Part shown: positions 17,124-24,953 of the stretch, in pieces | Position numbering within the stretch: the stretch's first letter is position 1 | Layout: every line of letters starts with the position of its first letter | From: JACOTK01 sp963743945 | GTDB lineage: Bacteria > Actinomycetota > Acidimicrobiia > Acidimicrobiales > CADCSY01 | Length of the DNA: 64,000 nucleotides | Direction of reading: 5' to 3' | Assembly: GCA_963743945.1 (NCBI GenBank) | Contig: CAVURO010000010.1 | Location: 434,001-498,000, forward strand | Notes under the pieces: generated by a model | Told to the model about the DNA's origin: nothing | Databases searched by the model: none | The model's input: only the letters and a program-made list of their open reading frames with translations | Program-made: the position numbers and the translations under genes

Positions 17124-17639
17124 TCAGGACTGGAGGTTTCGATACCCTCCCCGGAAGAAGACGAGTGGCGCCCCTTCGTGACCCACGGCGAGCTCGACCA
17201 CTCGCCCGACGCACAGGTCATGATCGCCGAGCTCCACAACCGAGTCGATCTCACAGTCGATCCAGGCCAACACCCCATCGAGACGGGGGGACCCCGTCGA
17301 GGCCCTCTGCCAACCGATACCGGCGAACTTGTCATCGCCCTTCGACGCGAAGACCCGACAGACCTCCTCCTGGTCGCCGGCCAGGATGTTCACACAAAAG
17401 GCTCCTGTTTCACGGATGCGGGGCCACGAGCTCGATCCCTTGTCGGCGAAGAAGCCCACGAGAGGCGGATCCAGCGAGATCGAGCTGAACGAGCCGACCG
17501 CGAGTCCGACCGGGCTGTTGCCCGAGGAGGCCGTGACAACCGTGACCCCGGTCGGAAAGTGGCCGAGCACCTGACGGTAGTGGGCCGGCTCGATGACCAC
17601 CTGGTGGGCAGGACTCGTCGCGGAGAGGTTCTCTGACAT
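17124..17639 (-). CDS. Flavin reductase-like FMN-binding protein
   Basis: 171 residues of the flavin reductase (HpaC/DIM6-NTAB) family: YRQVLGHFPTGVTVVTA at the N-terminus, GLAVGSFSSISLDPPLVGFF (flavin site), AFCVNILAGDQEEVCRVFAS, and HDLCVGRVVELAVGHEGAPL. Members reduce FMN/FAD with NAD(P)H for a two-component monooxygenase or act alone on small substrates. No obvious monooxygenase partner is adjacent; the downstream genes encode an MBL hydrolase and PilT. TAAGCA lies six bases before the ATG without a Shine-Dalgarno site, suggesting a leaderless transcript. Confidence 0.88.
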   Translation of the reverse strand: MSENLSATSPAHQVVIEPAHYRQVLGHFPTGVTVVTASSGNSPVGLAVGSFSSISLDPPLVGFFADKGSSSWPRIRETGAFCVNILAGDQEEVCRVFASKGDDKFAGIGWQRASTGSPRLDGVLAWIDCEIDSVVELGDHDLCVGRVVELAVGHEGAPLVFFRGGYRNLQS

Positions 17640-17643
17640 GTTT

Positions 17644-17656
17644 CGTGCTTAGCACG
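17644..17656. promoter_or_regulatory. Inverted repeat over the flavin reductase promoter
   Basis: CGTGC TTA GCACG (17644-17656) is an inverted repeat that contains the putative -10 of the minus-strand flavin reductase gene. It could be an operator, but the arms are only 5 bp. Confidence 0.35.
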
Positions 17657-17706
17657 TCATGCCATTCGCCGTCAGGTCTCCAAGGCCCGGCGACTGCCGA
17701 AACCTG

Positions 17707-18600
17707 TCAACCCCCGACAACCAGGGTGAGTCCCTCGGAGGCGGCGATGACCTGCTCGATGCCGCAGGACGTCGCCTGGGCCCGGGCCTCGGTGAGAAGT
17801 CGGTCCATCATGACGTCGTCATGGTCGGGGTCGTGATGGAACAGGACGAGTTGATGCACACCCGCCTGGCGGGCCACCTCGACGGCATACTCGATGCTGC
17901 AGTGGCCCCAGTGCGCCTTGTGCTGCCATTCCGACGCGGTGTACTGCGCGTCATGGATGAGCACATCGGCGCCTTCGCACAGCTCGAGCACGGAATCGGC
18001 CACGGTCATGGATCCGTCGAGAGGGGCCTGGTGGTCGCTGACGTAGGCAACCGTGACGCCGTCCCACTCCACCCGATAGCCGTTCGTGGCGCCGATGTGA
18101 GGCACGGGACGGGCTCGGATCTTCGCCGTTCCGATCACCACATCGGTGTCGTGGAGATCGTGGAAGCGAATCCGTCCCCGCAGGTCGCTCAGCCGAACCG
18201 GAAAGTACGGCGGGCCCATGAAGACGTCGAACGCCTCGGCCAGCGAACCTTCATCGCACCGTGGCCCGTAGATGTCGAACTGGGCGCCGGGCCGATCGAT
18301 CGCAGCCAGGAAGGGCAGGCCCTGAACATGGTCCCAGTGGAGATGGGTGACCAGCGCCGAGCCACGAAAGCTGCCGTCGGTGGGCAGGCCGGCGCCCCAG
18401 AAGCGCAGGCCGGTGCCCAGGTCGAGGACGATGGGATCCTCACCCGGCACATCGAGCACGACGCAGGCCGTGTTGCCCCCGTAGCGGTGATTCGCTTCGC
18501 AGGAACACGGCGTCGAGCCTCTTACTCCATAGAACGTGATGCGCAGTGGATCCCCCTTTGAGCTTTGGGGGATGGTAGCGCCGGCCTCGGGCTGAGTCAC
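17707..18600 (-). CDS. MBL-fold metallohydrolase
   Basis: 297 residues of the metallo-beta-lactamase fold. It opens with LRITFYGVRGSTPCSC. The metal-binding block is THLHWDHVQGLPF (HxHxDH); further ligand residues are in VSDHQAP, HDAQYT and the His pair FHHDPDHDD. The GVRGSTP start places it in a PhnP/RNase Z-like subgroup of bacterial MBL hydrolases whose substrates are mostly unknown. A cyclic phosphodiester or nucleotide is possible but not shown. GTG 18600 lies 28 bases after the pilT stop, so the gene may be co-transcribed with pilT. Confidence 0.85.
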   Translation of the reverse strand: MTQPEAGATIPQSSKGDPLRITFYGVRGSTPCSCEANHRYGGNTACVVLDVPGEDPIVLDLGTGLRFWGAGLPTDGSFRGSALVTHLHWDHVQGLPFLAAIDRPGAQFDIYGPRCDEGSLAEAFDVFMGPPYFPVRLSDLRGRIRFHDLHDTDVVIGTAKIRARPVPHIGATNGYRVEWDGVTVAYVSDHQAPLDGSMTVADSVLELCEGADVLIHDAQYTASEWQHKAHWGHCSIEYAVEVARQAGVHQLVLFHHDPDHDDVMMDRLLTEARAQATSCGIEQVIAASEGLTLVVGG

Positions 18601-18628
18601 GGTGAATCCACCGGTGTGACCGATGTCA

Positions 18629-19753
18629 TCACACGGCGCGAGGCCGGGCAGTGGCCAGGAGCCCGCGCTGTTGCAACATGATCTTCAGATCCTGGGGTTT
18701 CGTCGCCGCGCTCATGGCGCTGCGCACGTCGATGCTCCCGTTGGCGATCAACTGCACCAGTGACTGATCGAACGTCTGCATGCCGTAGTACTCGCCGTCG
18801 GCAATGATCTCGTGGATTTCGCCGCCCTTGTCGGGGTCGACGATGCACTGTTGAATCCGGCCATTGGCGATCATGACCTCGACGGCAGGTACCCGCGAGG
18901 TGCCGTTGGAGCCCGAGACGAGGCGCTGACAGATCGTTCCCCGCAGGACGCCGGCGAGCGACGTGCGGACCTGATGCTGCTGATAGGGCGGGAAGAAGTC
19001 GACGATACGACTCACCGTCTCCATCGCGTCGATGGTGTGGAGGGTCGAGAGCACCAGATGGCCGGTCTCCGCTGCCGCCAATGCCGCGGACACCGTCTCC
19101 TCGTCGCGCATCTCACCGACCAGGATCACGTCGGGGTCCTGGCGCATGGCACCCCGCATCGCCGTTGCGAAGTCGGGTACGTCGATGCCGACCTCCCGTT
19201 GGCTCAGCGCGGCGAGCTTGTCGGAATGCAGCACCTCGATCGGATCCTCGATCGTGATGATGTTGCACGGGCGGCTCTCGTTGATGTGATCGATCATGGC
19301 GGCCAGGGTGGTGGTCTTGCCCGAACCCGTCGGGCCCGTCACCAGAACCAGGCCACGATGTTCGAGAGCAAGGCGTCCGACCACCTCGGGCAACCCCAAC
19401 TCCTCGAAACCGGCCGAGTTGGTCCGCACCGCACGAAAGACCATGGCCACGCTGCCCCGTTGGCGGAACGCATTGACTCGAAAGCGTCCGAAACCGGCAA
19501 TGCCGTAGGCGAAGTCGACATCGCCGCCGTTCTCGAAACGGTCGAGCACATGCGGTGGCGTGATCGACGCGCACATCTCGCTGGTATCAGCGGGCTTCAG
19601 CATGTCCTGGCGCTCGAGCGGCTGCAGAACACCGTTGCACCGCACTCGCGGCGGCGATCCCACCTTCAGGTGCAGATCGGAACCACCGGCCTCCACCATC
19701 TCCCGCAGGAGGCCGTCCAACCGCTTGTTCGCCACAAGGGAAACATCGACCAC
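18629..19753 (-). CDS. pilT: PilT-type twitching motility ATPase
   Basis: 374 residues. Motifs in order: GGSDLHLKVGSPPRVRCNG (N-terminal PAS-like domain), Walker A TGPTGSGKTTTLAAM, the Asp box ITIEDPIEVLHSDK, Walker B DPDVILVGEMRDEETVSAAL, and the His box TGHLVLSTLHTIDAMETVSR. PilT powers retraction of type IV pili. No other pilus gene is in the window, so the assembly genes must be elsewhere. The GTG at 19753 has no clear ribosome-binding site; an in-frame GTG eight codons later would also work. Confidence 0.93.
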   Translation of the reverse strand: MVDVSLVANKRLDGLLREMVEAGGSDLHLKVGSPPRVRCNGVLQPLERQDMLKPADTSEMCASITPPHVLDRFENGGDVDFAYGIAGFGRFRVNAFRQRGSVAMVFRAVRTNSAGFEELGLPEVVGRLALEHRGLVLVTGPTGSGKTTTLAAMIDHINESRPCNIITIEDPIEVLHSDKLAALSQREVGIDVPDFATAMRGAMRQDPDVILVGEMRDEETVSAALAAAETGHLVLSTLHTIDAMETVSRIVDFFPPYQQHQVRTSLAGVLRGTICQRLVSGSNGTSRVPAVEVMIANGRIQQCIVDPDKGGEIHEIIADGEYYGMQTFDQSLVQLIANGSIDVRSAMSAATKPQDLKIMLQQRGLLATARPRAV

Positions 19754-19772
19754 TTCGGGTCGATGCTTGAGT

Positions 19773-19872
19773 GATCGGCGCCGAGATCAGCCGGGTCTTC
19801 TCCGTGCTGAGATCAGCGGGTCTCCTCGGTGGTGAGATCGCCCGGGGACTGAGGAGGGTCGAGATCGGCGCC
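19773..19872. repeat. Imperfect repeats between pilT and the hydrolase gene
   Basis: GATCGGCGCC occurs at 19773-19782 and again at 19863-19872. In between, near-copies of GAGATCAGCNGGGTCT repeat about every 26 bases (from ~19784, ~19809 and, more weakly, ~19833). This is a small degenerate repeat cluster with no gene. Confidence 0.5.
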
Positions 19873-19892
19873 ACGTCGTAGGGTTCCCGTTC

Positions 19893-20771
19893 GTGAAACT
19901 CGATGAGAAACATGTCGCCGCGGGCAACCTCGACGTTGCCTACCTCACGACCGGTCCCACCGACGGACCCCTGGCGCTGTGCCTGCACGGATTCCCCGAC
20001 TCGCCCTGGACCTGGCGGCACCTGGCCGGGCCGTTGGCCGAGGCCGGGTTCCACGTCGTGGCCCCGTTCCTCCGTGGCTACGCACCGACCGCGGTGGCGG
20101 CCGACGGCTGCTATCAGACCGGCGCGCTGGTGGCCGATGCGGTGGCGGTGCACGAAGCCCTCGGCGGTGACGAACGGGCCGTCCTGATCGGCCACGACTG
20201 GGGCGCCGTTGCGGCCTACCCCACCGCGGCCTTCGCACCCGAGCGGTGGTGCCGAGTCGTAACCGCCGCCGTTCCCCCTCCCGGCGCGCTCGCCGGGGGG
20301 TTTCTGTCCTACGACCAGCTCAGACGCTCCTGGTACATGTACTTCTTCCAGCACCCCCTGGCGCTCATGGCGGTGGGCATGGGCGACCTTGCCTTCATCG
20401 ATCGCCTGTGGGAGGACTGGTCGCCGGGTTACGACGCCACGGAGGACCTCGCCCTGCTCAAGCCGTCGCTGCGCGACCCCGCCAACCTCGCCGCCGCCAT
20501 CGGCTACTACCGGGCCACGCTCGGGGGAGTGGCCCCCGATCCCTCCTATGCCGCCGAGCAGGCTGCTCTGCAGACACCCAACCCCCAGCCCACCCTGTAC
20601 CTGCACGGCGACCAGGACGGCAGCATGGGCGTGGAGCTCGCCGGGACGGCCCTCGGCTTCCTCGGCGAGGGAAGCAGGGTCGAGATCATCCCCGAGGCCG
20701 GGCACTTCCTGCACCTCGAGAAGCCTGACGTCGTCAACCACCTCATCGTCGACTTCCTGACCTCGTCCTGA
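19893..20771 (+). CDS. Alpha/beta hydrolase, epoxide hydrolase-like
   Basis: 292 residues. HGFPDSPWTWRHLAGPLAEAG carries the oxyanion loop HGFP. LIGHDWGAVAAY carries the Asp nucleophile in the GHDWG elbow typical of epoxide hydrolases and haloacetate dehalogenases. LHGDQDGSM gives the charge-relay acid and PEAGHFLHLEKP the His. A cap domain lies between (~130-215). Substrate unknown. GTG 19893 is preceded by TAGGGT (19879-19884) at 8 bases and no Shine-Dalgarno sequence, so it is probably leaderless. It transcribes away from pilT. Confidence 0.88.
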   Translation: MKLDEKHVAAGNLDVAYLTTGPTDGPLALCLHGFPDSPWTWRHLAGPLAEAGFHVVAPFLRGYAPTAVAADGCYQTGALVADAVAVHEALGGDERAVLIGHDWGAVAAYPTAAFAPERWCRVVTAAVPPPGALAGGFLSYDQLRRSWYMYFFQHPLALMAVGMGDLAFIDRLWEDWSPGYDATEDLALLKPSLRDPANLAAAIGYYRATLGGVAPDPSYAAEQAALQTPNPQPTLYLHGDQDGSMGVELAGTALGFLGEGSRVEIIPEAGHFLHLEKPDVVNHLIVDFLTSS

Positions 20772-20819
20772 ACTCGAGTTGTCGGCATGTCGGTTTCCCC
20801 CGGTCGGCGGTGCTGAACG

Positions 20820-21692
20820 TCAGGCCAGGCGGAATGCGGCGTCGTCCCGTGTGGCGAGGCCGTCGGCAACGACGCGATCGGCGACGAGCCGGGCACGCGA
20901 GACGTCATCCGGCCATCCCATGACGGTCGCCAGGTCGACATAAGACACCGGACCCCTACGGAGGGCGTCGACCAGACGACCTCGACCCTGGCGGTCCGAA
21001 CCGGCGAAGGTCGACTGCGGAACGCTCACGCCGGCCGATCCGACAACGGGGTCGGGGGCGGGAAAGCCGGCGTTCGCCCAGGCACAGTGCGCTTGCAGCG
21101 GGCAGGCACCACAGCTCGGAACCCGACGCGTGCAGACCATCGCCCCGAGATCGAAGACGGCCTGACCCCACGCCCAGCCGTGGCCCTCGGGCACCAACCC
21201 GTCCGCCACGGATTGCGCCTCCCCACGGGCGAGCGAGCGACCCATCGCCGCACGGGCCAGGAAGCGACCGGCATTGGTATCGACGAGGCCCCGGTCCTGT
21301 TCGAAGGCGAAGACCAACACCGCTCGAGCGGTATAGGGACCGACCCCCGGAAGCGCCAACAAGGCCTCCAGATCCCGAGGCAGTTCGCCGCCGTGACGAT
21401 CGACGACCGTCTGGGCCGAGCGATGCAGGTTGAGTGCCCGACGGTTGTACCCGAGCCCTGCCCAGGCCTGGACCACCTCGGCCACGGGTGCTGCCGCGCA
21501 CACCGGCGCGCTCGGGAACCGCGAAAGGAATGCCTCCCAGCGCGGCACCACCCGTGCCACCTGGGTCTGTTGCAACATCAGCTCCGAGACCAACACGGCC
21601 CACGGGTCGCGCGTCGCTCGCCACGGCAGGTCCCGTCGCACCTCCCCGCCCCAATCGAGGAGTGCCCGCTGCAGCGGCTTCAGTCGGCCCAA
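20820..21692 (-). CDS. mutY: A/G-specific adenine DNA glycosylase MutY, short form
   Basis: About 290 residues. The catalytic Glu is in LVSELMLQQTQVARVVPRW. The helix-hairpin-helix and catalytic Asp are in LPGVGPYTARAVLVFAF and GLVDTNAGRFLARA. The [4Fe-4S] loop is Cys-x6-Cys-x2-Cys-x5-Cys in CTRRVPSCGACPLQAHC. MutY removes A mispaired with 8-oxoG. The ~90 residues after the cluster look like a small winged-helix domain (GRLVDALRRGPVSYVDLATV), not the usual NUDIX-like 8-oxoG sensor. TTG 21692 is chosen as the first usable codon before LKPLQRALLDW; the start is uncertain. It overlaps the upstream MaoC gene. Confidence 0.9.
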   Translation of the reverse strand: MGRLKPLQRALLDWGGEVRRDLPWRATRDPWAVLVSELMLQQTQVARVVPRWEAFLSRFPSAPVCAAAPVAEVVQAWAGLGYNRRALNLHRSAQTVVDRHGGELPRDLEALLALPGVGPYTARAVLVFAFEQDRGLVDTNAGRFLARAAMGRSLARGEAQSVADGLVPEGHGWAWGQAVFDLGAMVCTRRVPSCGACPLQAHCAWANAGFPAPDPVVGSAGVSVPQSTFAGSDRQGRGRLVDALRRGPVSYVDLATVMGWPDDVSRARLVADRVVADGLATRDDAAFRLA

Positions 21693-22195
21693 ACGTCGTC
21701 GTGGTAGGGACGGCGACGCTTGGGAGCGGCTTGGGCCTTCCAGACCATGACCTTGCGACGGAAGTAGCAGACCTCGTCGCCGTGCTGGTTGAAGCCCTTG
21801 GTCTCGACCGTGACGATGCCACGATCGGGCTTCGACGACGACGGGGCGACCGCAAGCACCCGGGTCTCGGCATAGATGGTGTCGCCGTGGAACGTCGGCT
21901 TCTTGTGCGTCAGCGACTCGATCTCGAGGTTGGCGATGGCGGCGCCGCTGACATCGGGCACGCTCATGCCCAACACCAGCGAGTACACGAGGTTGCCGAC
22001 CACGACGTTCCTGCCGTGCACCGTCTCGTTCTCGGCGAACCACACGTTGGTGTGAAGCGGATGATGGTTCATCGTGATCATGCAGAACAGGTGGTCGTCG
22101 TACTCGGTGATGGTCTTGCCCGGCCAGTGCCGGTAGACGTCGCCGATCTGGAAGTCTTCGAGATAGCGGCCGAAGGGCCGGTCATAAGTGGTCAC
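21680..22195 (-). CDS. MaoC-family hydratase, likely mesaconyl-CoA hydratase
   Basis: 171 residues with a single hot-dog MaoC domain. The hydratase motif is YDDHLFCMITMNHHPLHTN, followed by VGNLVYSLVLGMSVPDVSG and HKKPTFHGDTIYAETRVL. It closely resembles the MaoC proteins encoded beside methylsuccinyl-CoA dehydrogenase in the streptomycete ethylmalonyl-CoA pathway, and here too the divergent neighbour is that dehydrogenase. I infer hydration of mesaconyl-CoA to methylmalyl-CoA. GTG 22195 has TAGGAT six bases upstream (leaderless). The substrate is inference; the fold is secure. Confidence 0.85.
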   Translation of the reverse strand: MTTYDRPFGRYLEDFQIGDVYRHWPGKTITEYDDHLFCMITMNHHPLHTNVWFAENETVHGRNVVVGNLVYSLVLGMSVPDVSGAAIANLEIESLTHKKPTFHGDTIYAETRVLAVAPSSSKPDRGIVTVETKGFNQHGDEVCYFRRKVMVWKAQAAPKRRRPYHDDVWAD

Positions 22196-22290
22196 CCGCG
22201 CATCCTACGACGGCGGGTCAGGTCGCCCAAAGCCTGCGTGCAGGCCCCGTCGATGTGAGTCCGGGCGACGGCAATCGGTACCGTTTGTGC

Positions 22291-23871
22291 ATGACCACCC
22301 CCGATCTCCACGCCGCGAGCGCTGTTGTCGACCTCGCCTCTTCCGTCGTCAGCCGGGCCGCCCGTCATCTCGCCTCCCAGGGCTCCCTCGACGACAATCA
22401 GCAGATCGCCTACGACCTGGCACATGCGGCCTCGGCAACAGCGAGCGCGAAGGCCATGCTCCGCTACGGAGCAAAGGGTGAGATCGAGGCGGCCCTCGCC
22501 GTGGCCTTCGTGGCCGACGCGATCCATGACCTCGCCTCGAAGCTGCTCGGCCGAGAAACCTCCTGGGGCCTGGAGCCCGGCGTCCTCGACGATGCCATGG
22601 CTTTCGTCATCACCTATCGAGACCCCGCGTTCCTTGCCGGCCTGGCCGACGAGTCCGGTCCCCGCCACCTCGACGCCGACTTCGAGATGGTCCAGGACAC
22701 CTTTCGGCGATTCGCCGAGGACAAGATCCGCCCCGAGGCCGAGCACGTCCATCGCACCAACGGTGACATTCCCGAGCACATCATCGCCGGCCTGGCCGAG
22801 ATCGGCTCGTTCGGGCTGTCGGTTCCCGAGGAATACGAAGGCTTCGCCGCCGGGGGTGAATCCGACTACATCGGCATGGTCGTGGCAACCGAGGAGCTCT
22901 CCCGTGGATCACTGGGCATCGGCGGCTCGCTCATCACCCGTCCCGAGATCCTGACCCGGGCGCTGGTGCGCGGCGGGACCGAGGAGCAGAAGCGAACATG
23001 GCTTCCCCGTCTGGCGAGTGGCGAGGTCATGGCTGCCGTCGCCGTCACCGAGCCCGACTTCGGCTCGGACGTCGCCGGCCTCAAGGTCACCGCCACGTCC
23101 GTCGAGGGCGGCTGGGCCATCAACGGCGTGAAGACCTGGTGCACCTTTGCCGCCCGGGCCGACGTGCTCATGTTGTTGGCCCGTACCGACCCCGATCGCA
23201 CCAAGGCCCACAAGGGTCTCTCGTTGTTCGTCGTGCCCAAGCCCCGGGGGGAGGGTCATGGCTTCGCCTTCACCCAGCCCGACGGCGGCAAGATGGAGGG
23301 GCGGGCCATCGACACCATCGGCTATCGGGGCATGCACTCCTACGAGGTGGCCTTCGACAACTGGGTGGTGCCGCGCGACGGCCTCATCGGCGGCGAGGCC
23401 GGCCTCGGCAAGGGCTTCTACTACCAGATGGAGGGTTTCGAGAACGGCCGTCTGCAGACCGCTGCCCGTGCGATCGGGGTCATGCAGGCCGCCTATGAGG
23501 CCGCCTGCAGCTACGCGATCGATCGGTCGGTGTTCGGCCGACCTGTGGGCGACTACCAGCTCACCAGGATCAAGCTCGCCCGCATGGCCGTGCTCATCCA
23601 GGCCGGCCGCCAGTTCGCCTACGAGGTCGCGACGCTCATGGCCAAGGGCGAGGGGGCGCTCGAGGCCTCGATGGTGAAGGCCTACGTCTGCAAGGCCGCC
23701 GAGTGGGTGACCCGCGAGGCACTGCAGATCCACGGCGGCATGGGTTACGCCGAGGAGTTCCCCGTGAGCCGTTACTTCGTCGATGCCCGCGTGCTGTCCA
23801 TCTTCGAGGGCGCCGACGAGACCTTGTGCCTCAAGATCATCGCCCGTCGCCTCGTCGAGGACGCCGCCTGA
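22291..23871 (+). CDS. mcd: Acyl-CoA dehydrogenase with N-terminal extension, likely methylsuccinyl-CoA dehydrogenase
   Basis: 526 residues, longer than ordinary acyl-CoA dehydrogenases (~380) because of a ~120-residue helical N-terminal extension. That length is typical of methylsuccinyl-CoA dehydrogenase (Mcd). The core reads IRPEAEHVHRTNGDIPEHI, then GLSVPEEYEGF, AVTEPDFGSDVAGLKV, NGVKTWCTFAARADVLMLL, GRLQTAARAIGVMQAA and IHGGMGYAEEFPVSRYFVD. It ends with the catalytic region SIFEGADETLCLKIIARRL. Mcd oxidises (2S)-methylsuccinyl-CoA to mesaconyl-CoA. The divergent MaoC gene and the CitE-like gene at 29866 fit the same pathway. ATG 22291 follows TACCGT (22279-22284) by six bases. Confidence 0.85.
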   Translation: MTTPDLHAASAVVDLASSVVSRAARHLASQGSLDDNQQIAYDLAHAASATASAKAMLRYGAKGEIEAALAVAFVADAIHDLASKLLGRETSWGLEPGVLDDAMAFVITYRDPAFLAGLADESGPRHLDADFEMVQDTFRRFAEDKIRPEAEHVHRTNGDIPEHIIAGLAEIGSFGLSVPEEYEGFAAGGESDYIGMVVATEELSRGSLGIGGSLITRPEILTRALVRGGTEEQKRTWLPRLASGEVMAAVAVTEPDFGSDVAGLKVTATSVEGGWAINGVKTWCTFAARADVLMLLARTDPDRTKAHKGLSLFVVPKPRGEGHGFAFTQPDGGKMEGRAIDTIGYRGMHSYEVAFDNWVVPRDGLIGGEAGLGKGFYYQMEGFENGRLQTAARAIGVMQAAYEAACSYAIDRSVFGRPVGDYQLTRIKLARMAVLIQAGRQFAYEVATLMAKGEGALEASMVKAYVCKAAEWVTREALQIHGGMGYAEEFPVSRYFVDARVLSIFEGADETLCLKIIARRLVEDAA

Positions 23872-23940
23872 TCGGACGCGCTCGGGAAGCGTCGATGGAC
23901 CGGGCCCGTCCTGGGGCTCCCCAGCCGTTACGGTATGGCC

Positions 23941-24951
23941 ATGCGGATCGCACTGATAGCACCCCCATGGGTCCCGGTGCCGCCGCTTGCCTACGGTGGC
24001 ACCGAAGCGGTCATCGATCGCCTCGCGCGTGGCTTCCAGACGGAGGGCCACGAGGTCCTGCTCTACACCACCGGTGACTCGACCTGCCCGGTTGCCCGCC
24101 AGTGGTGCCTCGCAAAGTCCGAGGGCATGCGGATGGGCTCGGTCGTGCCCGAGCTGCGCCACATCATCCACGCCTACGAGGCCGTCAAGGACTTCGACAT
24201 CGTGCACGATCACACGGTGATGGGCCCGACCTATTCGGAGCGATTCCCATCCCTGCGGGTCGTCACCACGAACCACGGACCCTTCAACGCTGAGCTGACC
24301 GACATCTACCGGTCGATCACCCCACGGGTGCCCATCATCGCCATCTCGCATGATCAGGCAGCCCAGGTGCCGGACCTTCCCATCGCCAGGATCATCCATC
24401 ACGGCATCGACCTCCAGACGATTCCGGTCGGCAGGGGAGACGGCGGCTACTTCTTGTTCCTGGGTCGCATGGTCGCCGAGAAGGGACCTCAGCGGGCGAT
24501 CGAGGTGGCCAGGGCGGCGGGGGTTCCCCTCCTGCTGGCGGCCAAGATGCGTGAACCCGCCGAGCGTGTGTACTTCCAGAACATCATCGAACCGATGTTG
24601 AGCGAGTCGATTCGCTACGTGGGTGAGGTCGGGGGCCAGGAGAAGATCGATCTGCTCAACGGCGCGATCGGGCTGTTGAACCCCATCCGCTGGCACGAGC
24701 CCTTCGGTCTCGTCATGATCGAGGCGCTGGCCGCCGGCACACCCGTCCTTGCCTTCAAGGAGGGTGCCGCACCAGAGATCGTCGAGCACGGCATCACCGG
24801 CTTCCTCTGTGACGACATCGACGACATGGTCGATGCAGTCGCCCAAATCGACACGATCGACCGGGCAGCCTGCCGTCTCGCCGCGGAGCAGCGCTTCTCG
24901 ACCGAGCGCATGGTCAACGAGCACCTCGAGCTGTTCCGAAGCCTGTTGTAG
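23941..24951 (+). CDS. Glycosyltransferase family 4
   Basis: 336 residues, GT-B fold. The N-terminal domain begins MRIALIAPPWVPVPPLAYGG (the Gly-rich acceptor loop is YGGTEAVIDRLARGF). The C-terminal nucleotide-sugar site is IRWHEPFGLVMIEALAAGTP, the E-x7-E motif of GT4 enzymes. The donor and acceptor cannot be told. I start at ATG 23941 because TACGGT (23929-23934) lies six bases before it, as in other leaderless genes here. It ends two bases from the convergent DUF4389 gene. Confidence 0.9.
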   Translation: MRIALIAPPWVPVPPLAYGGTEAVIDRLARGFQTEGHEVLLYTTGDSTCPVARQWCLAKSEGMRMGSVVPELRHIIHAYEAVKDFDIVHDHTVMGPTYSERFPSLRVVTTNHGPFNAELTDIYRSITPRVPIIAISHDQAAQVPDLPIARIIHHGIDLQTIPVGRGDGGYFLFLGRMVAEKGPQRAIEVARAAGVPLLLAAKMREPAERVYFQNIIEPMLSESIRYVGEVGGQEKIDLLNGAIGLLNPIRWHEPFGLVMIEALAAGTPVLAFKEGAAPEIVEHGITGFLCDDIDDMVDAVAQIDTIDRAACRLAAEQRFSTERMVNEHLELFRSLL

Positions 24952-24953
24952 CC

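Noticed and set aside
20820..22043. Long form of mutY
   Set aside because: The first ~117 codons overlap the MaoC gene and read as Arg-rich nonsense; the glycosylase homology starts at ~21683.
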